Assembly: GCA_016183935.1 (NCBI GenBank)
Contig: JACPDR010000015.1
Span: 1 to 64,000 of the forward strand
DNA length: 64,000 nt
Reading direction: 5' to 3'
Source: Caulobacterales bacterium
GTDB lineage: Bacteria; Pseudomonadota; Alphaproteobacteria; Caulobacterales; Caulobacteraceae
Shown: piece by piece, positions 1 to 7,437 of the stretch
How positions within the stretch are numbered: position 1 is the first letter of the stretch
Layout: every line of letters begins with the position of its first letter
Translations under genes and position numbers: made by a program
Notes under the pieces: model-generated
What the model saw: the letters and a program-made list of their open reading frames with translations, nothing else
What the model was told of the DNA's origin: nothing
Database searches by the model: none

Positions 1-548
1 TCGCCGCCTTCACCCTGGTGGGCTTCTCGAACGCCGTGAACCTGACCGATGGGCTGGACGGCCTGGCCATCGTGCCGGTGATGATGGCGGCCGCGGCCTT
101 CGGCATCATCAGCTATCTGGTCGGCAACTTCATCTTCTCGGACTACCTCGGCGTCCACCACGTGCCGGGCGCGGGCGAGCTGGCTATCTTCTGCGCCGCC
201 ATGATCGGCGGCGGCGTCGGCTTCCTCTGGTACAACGCCCCGCCGGCCAAGATCTTCATGGGCGACACCGGCTCGCTGGCTCTCGGCGGCGCGCTGGGCG
301 CCATCGCCGTGGCCACCAAGCACGAGCTGGTGCTGGGCATCGTCGGCGGCCTGTTCGTGATCGAGGCGCTCAGCGTCATGATCCAGGTCGGCTACTTCAA
401 GGCCACCAAGAAGCGCATCTTCCTGATGGCTCCGATCCACCACCATTTCGAGAAGATGGGCTGGCCGGAATCGACGGTGGTGATCCGCTTCTGGATCGTC
501 TCGGCCATGCTGGCCCTGGCCGGCCTCGCCACCCTGAAGCTGCGATAG
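1..548 (+). CDS. mraY: MraY, phospho-MurNAc-pentapeptide transferase (3' part)
   Basis: The gene enters from the left edge, so only the last ~182 residues are present. MraY is the inner-membrane enzyme that transfers phospho-MurNAc-pentapeptide from UDP to undecaprenyl phosphate, making lipid I. Visible family marks are the cytoplasmic motif [13 protein letters not shown] near the start, [12 protein letters not shown] in the middle and the histidine-rich loop [15 protein letters not shown] close to the end, with hydrophobic helices between them. It is followed after 4 bp by murD on the same strand, the usual dcw-cluster order. The reading frame is open from base 3; the true start lies outside the window. 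Confidence 0.97.
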   Translation, partial: AAFTLVGFSNAVNLTDGLDGLAIVPVMMAAAAFGIISYLVGNFIFSDYLGVHHVPGAGELAIFCAAMIGGGVGFLWYNAPPAKIFMGDTGSLALGGALGAIAVATKHELVLGIVGGLFVIEALSVMIQVGYFKATKKRIFLMAPIHHHFEKMGWPESTVVIRFWIVSAMLALAGLATLKLR

Positions 549-552
549 CGCC

Positions 553-2031
553 ATGATCCCCGTCCCCGGCTTCGAAGGGCGGCGGATCGCGGTCTTCGGC
601 CTCGGCAGGTCGGGACTGACGGCCGCGCGCGCCCTCAAGGCCGGCGGCGCCCTGCCGGTGCTGTGGGACGACAGCGTCTCCAGCCGCATGCAGGCCGAGG
701 CGGAAGGGTTCGACGTCGAGGACCTGACCACGGCCGACTGGTCCGGCTTCGCGGCGCTGGTGCTGTCCCCGGGCGCGCCCCTGACCCATCCCAAGCCGCA
801 CTGGACCGTCGACAAGGCCAAGGCGGCGGGCGTCGAGGTCATCGGCGACATCGAACTGTTCGCCCGGGCGATCGCGGCCCTGCCGGAGAGCGAGCGTCCC
901 CTGGTCGTGGCGATCACCGGCACCAACGGCAAGTCCACCACCACCGCCCTGATCGGCTGGGTGCTGAAGCAGGCCGGGATGATCGTCCACGTCGGCGGCA
1001 ACATCGGCATCGGCGTCCTGGCCCTGCCGGCCCCGACGCCGGGCGCGGTCTATGTGATCGAGGTGTCGAGCTACCAGCTGGACCTGACGACGAGTTTCGC
1101 GCCGGACGTGGGTATCCTGACGAACATCAGCCCCGATCATTTGGATCGGCATGGCGGGATGGAGGGGTATGTCGCGGCGAAAGCGCGGATATTCCGGGCG
1201 CACGGCGACGGGAAGGTCGCGCTCGTCGGCGTCGACGATGCCTGGGGCAAGCAAATCCACCAAGGCCTGCCCCCGCAAGGTTGGACGACCTCCATCCTGA
1301 CCAACATTGCTGTGATTGGCGGCAGCAGTCGCCTGATTGGCTTGCCTGTTACACGGGTGATCGAGCGGGGGGAGGCACGAGCAAGAGCGTTTGAGGAAGG
1401 CCGCTTTATCTCGATGGAGGCCCTCCCCGGCGACGTGACGGCGGACGGTCTCCACCTCGCCGACCTCACCGAAGCCCGCTCTCTGCCCGGCCGCCACAAC
1501 GCCCAGAACGCGGCCTTCGCCTACGCCGCCGCCCGCGCCGTCGGCGTGCCGCACGACACCGCAGTCGAAGGTCTCCTCACCTTCCCCGGCCTCGCCCACC
1601 GCATGGAGCACGTCGCCACCCTCGGCCGGGTGCGCTTCATCAACGACTCCAAGGCCACCAACGCCGACGCCGCGCGGCAGGCGCTGTCGTCCTACGAGCG
1701 CAGCTTCTGGATCGCCGGCGGTCGGGCCAAGGCCGGCGGCATAGACGACCTCGAGGACCTGTTCCCGCGCGTGGCCGAGGCCTTCCTGATCGGCGAGGCG
1801 GCCCGGCCGTTCGCGGCGCGGCTGGACGACACGCCGCACCGCTTCTGCGGCGACTTGGCCACGGCCGTGAAGGCCGCCGCGGCGGCGGCCGCCGCCACCG
1901 GCCGCGATGAGGTCGTGCTGCTGTCGCCCGCCGCCGCCAGCTTCGACCAGTATCCCGACTTCGAGGCGCGGGGAGAGGCCTTCCGCGCCGCCGTCCTCGC
2001 CCTCGGCGCCGTTCCCGCGAGCGCGTCATGA
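553..2031 (+). CDS. murD: MurD, UDP-MurNAc-L-Ala:D-Glu ligase
   Basis: Cytoplasmic ATP-dependent ligase that adds D-glutamate to UDP-MurNAc-L-alanine. The 492-residue product has an N-terminal Rossmann-type domain (VFGLGRSG near residue 15), the Mur ligase P-loop GTNGKSTTT at about residues 123-131, the central motif SSYQLD, and the C-terminal domain with the HRME and NDSKATN motifs. It is somewhat longer than typical ~450-470 residue homologs. The ATG start lies 4 bp after mraY, and the stop overlaps the ftsW start by 4 bp (ATGA), indicating translational coupling. Bases about 1130-1440 use visibly less GC-biased codons (ATT, GCT, ACA, AGA, TTT) than the rest of the gene, although the frame stays open. 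Confidence 0.97.
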   Translation: MIPVPGFEGRRIAVFGLGRSGLTAARALKAGGALPVLWDDSVSSRMQAEAEGFDVEDLTTADWSGFAALVLSPGAPLTHPKPHWTVDKAKAAGVEVIGDIELFARAIAALPESERPLVVAITGTNGKSTTTALIGWVLKQAGMIVHVGGNIGIGVLALPAPTPGAVYVIEVSSYQLDLTTSFAPDVGILTNISPDHLDRHGGMEGYVAAKARIFRAHGDGKVALVGVDDAWGKQIHQGLPPQGWTTSILTNIAVIGGSSRLIGLPVTRVIERGEARARAFEEGRFISMEALPGDVTADGLHLADLTEARSLPGRHNAQNAAFAYAAARAVGVPHDTAVEGLLTFPGLAHRMEHVATLGRVRFINDSKATNADAARQALSSYERSFWIAGGRAKAGGIDDLEDLFPRVAEAFLIGEAARPFAARLDDTPHRFCGDLATAVKAAAAAAAATGRDEVVLLSPAAASFDQYPDFEARGEAFRAAVLALGAVPASAS

Positions 2032-3206
2032 CCGAAGGCTACAGCCCCGCATTCTCCCGCAACGACCAGAGCCCGATCGCCAAATGGTTCTGGACGGTCG
2101 ACCGCGGCCTGCTGGCGGCGGCCCTGACCCTGATGGGGCTGGGCGTGGCGCTGAGCTTCGCCTCGAGCCCGGCGGCCATCAACGCCGACCAGTCGATCAG
2201 CGACCCGTTCCACTATTCCTGGCGCATGCTGGTCTGGGCCTCGATGGGGCTGGTGCTGATGCTGACCAGTTCGCTGCTGTCGCCGCGCGGCGTCCGCCGC
2301 ATCGCCGTGCTGGCGCTGCTCGGGGCCATCCTGACCATGATGGCCCTGCCGTTCATCGGCGACGAGGTGAAGGGGGCGGCGCGCTGGATCAACCTCGGCC
2401 CGTTCAGCCTGCAGCCGTCCGAGTTCGCCAAGCCGGGCCTGATCGTCTTCGCCGCCTGGATGTTCGCGGAGGCGCAGAAGGGGGAAGGGGTGCCCGGCGT
2501 CAGCATCGCCTTCGGCTTCTGGGCCCTGACCGTGGGCCTGCTGCTGATCCAGCCCGACATCGGCCAGACCCTGCTGGTCACCACCACCTTCATGGCCGTC
2601 TTCTTCATGGCCGGGGTGCCGCTGAAATGGGTGGCGGTGCTCGCCGCGGCCGGCATGGCCGGACTGGTGTCGCTGTATTTCGCCTTCGGCCACATGCGTG
2701 ATCGCCTCAGCCGCTTCCTGTCGCCCGAGAACACCGACACCCACCAGATCGACCGCGCCTCCGAGGCCATCCGCGCCGGCGGCCTGGTCGGGCGCGGGGT
2801 GGGCGAGGGTGTGATGAAGAAGCACGTCCCCGACCTGCACACCGACTTCATCTATTCGGTCGGGGCCGAGGAGTTCGGCCTGATCCTGTCGCTGGCCATG
2901 ATCGGCCTCTACGCCTTCATCGTCGTGCGCGGCATGAAGCGGGCGATGAAGCTGAACGACGCCTATGAGCAGACCGCCGCCGCCGGCCTGTTCATGCTGA
3001 TCGGCCTGCAGGCCTGCATCAACATCGCGGTCAACCTCAACCTGATCCCGACCAAGGGCATGACCCTGCCGTTCATCAGCTACGGCGGCTCGTCGATGCT
3101 GGCCATGGGGCTGACCATGGGCCTGGCCCTTGCCCTGACCCGCCGCCGGCCCGGCGCCTACGAGCCGGGCGCCACCCTGCCGCAGCGGCGGCGGATACTG
3201 CCGTAG
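2028..3206 (+). CDS. ftsW: FtsW, SEDS-family septal peptidoglycan glycosyltransferase
   Basis: Polytopic inner-membrane SEDS protein that polymerises lipid II at the division septum with a partner class B PBP. The 392 residues contain about ten hydrophobic segments and the SEDS signatures: KGAARWINLGPFSLQPSEFAK around residues 116-136, QPDIGQTLL near 180, and the C-terminal ISYGGSSM around 345. The first ~20 residues are a short polar cytoplasmic tail. It overlaps murD by 4 bp. FtsW rather than RodA is favoured because it sits between murD and murG; family motifs alone do not separate the two perfectly. A palindromic repeat element follows instead of the usual tight junction to murG. Confidence 0.95.
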   Translation: MTEGYSPAFSRNDQSPIAKWFWTVDRGLLAAALTLMGLGVALSFASSPAAINADQSISDPFHYSWRMLVWASMGLVLMLTSSLLSPRGVRRIAVLALLGAILTMMALPFIGDEVKGAARWINLGPFSLQPSEFAKPGLIVFAAWMFAEAQKGEGVPGVSIAFGFWALTVGLLLIQPDIGQTLLVTTTFMAVFFMAGVPLKWVAVLAAAGMAGLVSLYFAFGHMRDRLSRFLSPENTDTHQIDRASEAIRAGGLVGRGVGEGVMKKHVPDLHTDFIYSVGAEEFGLILSLAMIGLYAFIVVRGMKRAMKLNDAYEQTAAAGLFMLIGLQACINIAVNLNLIPTKGMTLPFISYGGSSMLAMGLTMGLALALTRRRPGAYEPGATLPQRRRILP

Positions 3207-3220
3207 GTCGTTCCCACTGC

Positions 3221-3355
3221 CGTCATCCTCGGGCTTGACCCGAGGATCAGACCGTCCGGTGCTCGGTGGTACGGCTTGCGGGCGCGGTCTCGGGGCCGTC
3301 CCCGTCGCACAGCACGGCCCCACGTCTGATCCTCGGGTCAAGCCCGAGGATGACG
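3221..3355. repeat. Palindromic intergenic repeat element, copy 1 (135 bp)
   Basis: The ends of this element, 3221-3252 and 3324-3355, are perfect 32-nt inverted copies of one another. Each arm is also an internal hairpin (CCTCGGG, 5-nt loop, CCCGAGG). About 71 nt of GC-rich sequence lie between the arms. A second copy occurs at 13968-14103 in the same orientation, with a closely similar centre. It has no coding capacity and resembles REP/BIME-type or small non-autonomous palindromic elements. Here it separates ftsW from murG, where it could also act as a transcript-processing or attenuation structure. Confidence 0.9.
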
Positions 3356-3419
3356 ACCGGGAGGGGCGTGAGAAACGCGGCGGCCTTGTCGGACGTCGAT
3401 GAACGGCTATTGAGGACCC

Positions 3420-4514
3420 ATGACCATCAAAGTCTGCGTCGTCGCCGCCGGAGGCACCGGCGGGCACATGTTCCCCGCCGAGGCGCTGTCCCGCGAACTG
3501 GCGGCGCGGGGCTGGCGCATCGTTCTGGCCACCGACCACCGGGGCGAACAGTACGCCCACGCCTTCCCCGCCGAGGAGCGGATCGCCCTCGACGCCGCCA
3601 CCGGGCGCGGGCCCATAGGGCTGGCCATGGCCGGCCTGACCATCGTGCGGGGCGTGGTTCAGGCCCGGGCGGCGTTGAAACGGCTCGACGCGGCGGTGGT
3701 GGTCGGTTTCGGCGGCTACCCGTCGGCGCCGGCCCTGCTGGCGGCGCTCAGCCAGCGCCGGCCCACTCTGCTGCACGAGCAGAACGCGGTGCTCGGCCGC
3801 ACAAACCGCTGGCTGGCGCCCTACGTCGGCGCGGTCGCCTCGTCCTTCCCCAACCTGCAGAAGGTCCCCCAGGGGATGGGCGCGCGGGTGACGCTGGTCG
3901 GCAATCCGGTGCGTCCGGACATCCGCGCCCTCTACGATCGCCCCTTCGCCGCCCCCGCGCCCGGCCAGCCGATCCGGGTGCTGGTCACCGGCGGCAGCCA
4001 GGGCGCCCGCATCCTCTCCGAGACCGCGCCCCGGGCGCTCGCCGCCTTGCCGGAGCCGATCCGGTCGCGGCTCAAGGTGCAGCAGCAGTCCCGCCCCGAC
4101 TCCCTCGAGGCCGCCCGCCAGATCTATCTCGAGGCCGGCATCGACGCCGAGGTGGCCCCCTTCTTCCGCGACATGGCCGCCCGCCTGTCGGCGGCCCATC
4201 TGGTCGTCGGCCGGGCGGGGGCCTCGACCTGTTCGGAACTGGCCGTGGCGGGCCTGCCGTCGGTGCTGATCCCGCTGAAGATCGCCATGGACGACCACCA
4301 GCGCTTCAACGCCGCCAGCCTCGCCGACTCCGGCGGGGCCGAGGTGATGTTGGAGGACGACGTCACGGTCGACCGTCTGGCCGCCGCGCTCGAAGCCATC
4401 CTCGACGACCCCGCGAGGCTCGAGGCGATGAGCCGGGGCGCGCGCTCCACCGCCCTGCCGGACGCCACCCGCTCGCTGGCGGACATGGTCGAGGCCGCGG
4501 CGCGTCTCGCCTGA
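3420..4514 (+). CDS. murG: MurG, lipid II-forming GlcNAc transferase
   Basis: Peripheral inner-membrane glycosyltransferase (GT28) that transfers GlcNAc from UDP-GlcNAc to lipid I. The 364-residue protein starts with the glycine-rich loop GGTGGH at residues 11-16, has GFGGYPSAP and HEQNAVLGRTNR in the N-terminal lobe, VTGGSQGARI at the start of the C-terminal lobe, and the donor-binding segment GRAGASTCSELAVAGLPS. The ATG follows a GAGGA-type ribosome site. In relatives murC and murB usually follow; here the next gene is an unrelated convergent one, so the cluster is broken after murG. Confidence 0.97.
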   Translation: MTIKVCVVAAGGTGGHMFPAEALSRELAARGWRIVLATDHRGEQYAHAFPAEERIALDAATGRGPIGLAMAGLTIVRGVVQARAALKRLDAAVVVGFGGYPSAPALLAALSQRRPTLLHEQNAVLGRTNRWLAPYVGAVASSFPNLQKVPQGMGARVTLVGNPVRPDIRALYDRPFAAPAPGQPIRVLVTGGSQGARILSETAPRALAALPEPIRSRLKVQQQSRPDSLEAARQIYLEAGIDAEVAPFFRDMAARLSAAHLVVGRAGASTCSELAVAGLPSVLIPLKIAMDDHQRFNAASLADSGGAEVMLEDDVTVDRLAAALEAILDDPARLEAMSRGARSTALPDATRSLADMVEAAARLA

Positions 4515-4519
4515 TCGAA

Positions 4520-4993
4520 CTAGCCGGCGCGGCCTGCGAACAGCAGATTGGCCGCTTCCCGCGCCGCCGCGGCGTTGGCCACCGGCGTCGTTCGCGCCCG
4601 TCCTGTCGCGCAGGCCGCCTCCAGGGTGATGACGGCCGGCGAGCCCGCGGCGGGCGCCGAACGTTCGGCCTGCCCCCCATCGGTCTTGATGTGCCTGTCG
4701 CCGGCATAGAGCGCGGTGCGAACCGTCCGCGAGGTGCGCGCGGCGCAGTCGATTTCCCACTCCAGCGCCAGCGTGTCGGCTCCAGCGGGTATGGCGTCCT
4801 TGAGGAACAGCCACGTCCAGACCCTCGTCAGAGCGCCGTCCTGCACGGGCGCCGTCATATAGCCGGCCGCGGCGGGCGCGGCGAACACCTGGCGCATCGG
4901 CCCGTCGAGCCCGGTGGTCGGGTCCTGGGCGGCGGCCGGTGTCGCGGCAAACAGGAGAGCGCCTGCAAATGCAATCTTAAGTGCTGTATTCAT
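4520..4993 (-). CDS. Secreted hypothetical protein, 157 aa
   Basis: No family recognised. Residues 1-22 form a clear Sec signal peptide ending in the cleavage motif AAAQ, so the mature protein should be periplasmic or extracellular. The mature part has two cysteines (in EIDCAARTS and EAACATG) that could form a disulfide, and a tryptophan-rich stretch (VWTWLF). A GGAGGGG ribosome site precedes the ATG. It converges on murG with a 5-bp gap between stop codons and stands alone as a transcription unit. It could be an envelope stress or adhesion protein, but nothing in the sequence decides this. Confidence 0.75.
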   Translation of the reverse strand: MNTALKIAFAGALLFAATPAAAQDPTTGLDGPMRQVFAAPAAAGYMTAPVQDGALTRVWTWLFLKDAIPAGADTLALEWEIDCAARTSRTVRTALYAGDRHIKTDGGQAERSAPAAGSPAVITLEAACATGRARTTPVANAAAAREAANLLFAGRAG

Positions 4994-5123
4994 GGAACAA
5001 TCCCCTCCAAATCCCCGCGCCGACTATCCTCCGAAAATGACGTTATGCAAACCTGCGGGAGCAATCCCACGCCCTCGTTCATCAATCACCAGCCGGGCGG
5101 AACGCCCTGTCGACGCGCGACGG

Positions 5124-5566
5124 CTAGCCGTTGATCGCCAGCTGGGCGCGGCCGTGGGCGACGGCCTCCTCGAGCGTGGCGGCGTCGGCGTCGTAGTCTT
5201 CAGGATTGCAGGCCGCGGCCCTGATCTCGAAGGCGTCGCCGCCCGGCGCCGCCTCATAGGCGGGCGCATCGTCCACCATCGCGGGCCCTTCCGCGCCGCC
5301 TTCACGAACCGCCGCGAAGTCGAGCCGGTCAATCCTGCCTCCGGGGCTGCAATCGAAGCGCCACCACGACCAGCCGCCCCAATAGCCTGCCCCCGCCGCG
5401 CGAAAATCGGGCTCGACCACCTGGAACACCCGGATGCGCCCGCCTGACCCTTCCGGCGTCAGGCTGGCCAGGTCGGCGTACTGGGCGTAACGGCCCGAGC
5501 CCAGGTAGACGAACCGGGGGGCTCGGCGGGAGGCGACATCAGCAGGGCGAGCGCGGCGAGGATCAT
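5124..5566 (-). pseudogene. Frameshifted secreted protein (about 147 aa if intact)
   Basis: Two overlapping frames look like one gene. The first (from ATG at 5566) encodes a signal peptide, MILAALALLMS followed by PPAEPP; the second encodes a body beginning RFVYLGSGRYAQYADLASL and ending at 5124. They meet at a run of six C on the coding strand (plus-strand G 5516-5521). A seventh C would read PP-RF and join the two frames seamlessly, giving a ~147-residue exported protein with a W-rich region (YWGGWSWWRFDC) and two cysteines. This is either a true one-base deletion or a homopolymer sequencing error. The family is unknown to me. An internal GTG at 5429 could start a shorter 101-residue product without a signal peptide. 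Confidence 0.7.
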
Positions 5567-5614
5567 GCGCGATCGTAACCGGACGTTGACCGCGGCGCGA
5601 CTAGGCTCCTCGTC

Positions 5615-6334
5615 ATGACACGTTTCATGACGCTCGACTTCGCCGACGGAGACCGGCCCGCGCTTCTGGGGCGGATTGCCGCCATGGCGCGCGGGCCCTA
5701 TGCCTATGTGGTCACGCCCAATGTCGATCACGTCATCAAGCTGATGGACGGCCGGGTCGAGGCCGATGTCTACCGCGCCGCCGATCTCAAGCTGTGCGAC
5801 AGCCGCATCCTCGCCCACCTGGCCCGGCTTCGGGGCAAGGCGCTGGCGGTCTATCCGGGCTCGGACCTGACGGCCGACCTGCTGGCCTTGGATCACGACC
5901 TGACCATCGGCGTGTTCGGCCCCGACCGCGCCGCGTTCGACGACCTCGTGGCCCGCTATCCCCGCCGCCGCTTCACCTTCGTCGAGGCGCCGATGCTGAC
6001 GCCGGGAACTCCGGCCTGGATCGCCGCTGTCGACGAGGCCGCCCGCGCCGACTGGGACGTGCTGTTGGCCTGCGTCTCCTTCCCGAAGCAGGAGCGCTTC
6101 GCCCACGCCCTGCGCGCCGCCGGCCGCAAGACCGGGGTGACCCTGTGCGTCGGCGCCTCGGTCGACTTCCTAACCGGCCGCCAGCAGCGCGCCCCGCGCC
6201 TCTATCAGCAGCTGTCGCTGGAGTGGCTGCACCGCCTGATGAGCCATCCGCGCCGCATGTTCCGCCGCTATGTCCTCGAGGGCCCGGCCATCTTCGGCCT
6301 GTTCCTCCGCCACGAGGTGCTGGGGCGGGGTTGA
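5615..6334 (+). CDS. WecG/TagA/CpsF-family glycosyltransferase (GT26)
   Basis: Cytosolic or membrane-peripheral transferase expected to add a sugar, classically an N-acetylmannosamine derivative, to a lipid-linked intermediate in surface polysaccharide synthesis. The 239 residues carry the family signatures TPNVDHV near residue 33, KLCDSR near 60, FPKQERF near 155, VGASVDFLTGRQQRAPR near 175-190, and the C-terminal EWLHRLMSHPRRMFRRY. The residues before PKQE are CVSF instead of the usual G-x-G-S/P type, a small deviation. It stands alone, with no polysaccharide cluster around it. In Caulobacter a member of this family (HfsJ) acts in holdfast synthesis; orthology is possible but not shown by this sequence. 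Confidence 0.9.
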   Translation: MTRFMTLDFADGDRPALLGRIAAMARGPYAYVVTPNVDHVIKLMDGRVEADVYRAADLKLCDSRILAHLARLRGKALAVYPGSDLTADLLALDHDLTIGVFGPDRAAFDDLVARYPRRRFTFVEAPMLTPGTPAWIAAVDEAARADWDVLLACVSFPKQERFAHALRAAGRKTGVTLCVGASVDFLTGRQQRAPRLYQQLSLEWLHRLMSHPRRMFRRYVLEGPAIFGLFLRHEVLGRG

Positions 6335-6365
6335 ACGCGACCCCGGACCGTCTCAAGCTTGGCGG

Positions 6366-6842
6366 ATGTCCGCCTTCACCCGTATCGACTTCCGCACGTC
6401 CGAAGCGCTGAGCGTGGACGACCCCGACGGGCGCCGGCCGCTCCTGCTCGCCGGCGAGGCCCTGCACCGCCAGCTGCGACCGTTGCTGGAAGCGGACTAC
6501 CCCGCCCAGATCGAGCGGCTGATCCCTGACGGCGCCCGGCTCGCTCAGGTCGTGGACGACGGTCAGGTCCGCGCCATCGCCCTGTGGCGGGTGTTCGAGA
6601 CCACCTACCGCGGCTGGCGTCTCGAGATCGAGGATCTGGTCTCGGACGAGGCGCACCGCTCGAAGGGCTACGGCTCGGCCATGCTCCGCTGGCTCCACGA
6701 TCAGGCCGTCGCCCTCGACTGCCCCACCACGACCCTGATCTCCGGCACGCACCGCACCCGCGCCCACCGCTTCTATTTCCGCGAGGGTTACGCGATCACG
6801 GCCTTCCACTTCGTGCGGGAAACCGGCGTCGTCCAACCCTGA
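6366..6842 (+). CDS. GNAT-family N-acetyltransferase
   Basis: Probable acetyl-CoA-dependent N-acetyltransferase of unknown substrate, 158 residues. The GNAT core is visible as the strand IEDLVSDEAHRSKGYGSAML (motif A with the acetyl-CoA loop R-S-K-G-Y-G, about residues 95-113) and the C-terminal THRTRAHRFYFREGY, the usual motif B tyrosine region. The ATG at 6366 is chosen because the frame upstream only overlaps the preceding glycosyltransferase. The gap to that gene is 31 bp, so the two may be co-transcribed. Confidence 0.88.
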   Translation: MSAFTRIDFRTSEALSVDDPDGRRPLLLAGEALHRQLRPLLEADYPAQIERLIPDGARLAQVVDDGQVRAIALWRVFETTYRGWRLEIEDLVSDEAHRSKGYGSAMLRWLHDQAVALDCPTTTLISGTHRTRAHRFYFREGYAITAFHFVRETGVVQP

Positions 6843-6915
6843 CGGTCAGCTTTCGTGGGCTGGACAGCGGCCGCGTATCGATGAAATCTGACCTCTGAAC
6901 CGGAGGGGGATTCCG

Positions 6916-7434
6916 ATGCTGCGCCTGTCTTCTACATACGCCCTGTGCGCACTGGCGCTGATGGCGGCGCCCGCGGCCGCCCAGGAACCGGACTGGGGCA
7001 GCGAACTGAACCGCACCTGGTGGAACGGCGTCACCGGCGCCGAACTGCAGGAACTGACGGCTGAGGCCGGCGGCGTATGGTCCGACCTGCCGGACGTCGG
7101 AGAGGTCCGTGTCAGCCGCATCGACTGGCCCGACCTGCCCGGCGTCATCGTGCGCGAGAGCGCCTGTCCCGCGCCGGAGCGGCCGATGTCGGAACGAAAC
7201 TGCGGCAGCATGCTGTTGTCGATCGATGTCGCTCAGCCCGCCGATATCGAGGCGTGGTGGCTCGGCGACGACGGCTGGCTGGCGTTCGGCCGCGTCGACG
7301 GCAGGCCGGCGCTGTACCGGCTGGAGCACAGCGCCCTCGGCACCACACGGGGCCATGTCCTGTCCATCCTGATGCTGTTCAGGGATCGGGCGGTGAAGGA
7401 GGTCGGCCGGATCGAGGCGTCGAGCGGCTGGTAA
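6916..7434 (+). CDS. Secreted hypothetical protein, 172 aa
   Basis: No family recognised. The first ~23 residues are a Sec signal peptide ending AAAQ. The mature protein has two cysteines about 20 residues apart (ESACPAPERP and ERNCGSM), a likely disulfide, and repeated tryptophans (WWNG, WWLGDDGW). A strong GGAGGGG ribosome site lies 10 bp upstream of the ATG. It ends 3 bp before the convergent smc stop, so it has its own promoter in the 73-bp gap after the GNAT gene. Periplasmic location is the only confident inference. Confidence 0.78.
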   Translation: MLRLSSTYALCALALMAAPAAAQEPDWGSELNRTWWNGVTGAELQELTAEAGGVWSDLPDVGEVRVSRIDWPDLPGVIVRESACPAPERPMSERNCGSMLLSIDVAQPADIEAWWLGDDGWLAFGRVDGRPALYRLEHSALGTTRGHVLSILMLFRDRAVKEVGRIEASSGW

Positions 7435-7437
7435 GGC

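Noticed and set aside
1692-4814. A very long minus-strand open frame across murD, ftsW and murG
   Set aside because: Low-complexity Arg/Gly/His-rich translation without motifs; a shadow caused by high GC and the strong codon bias of the sense genes.
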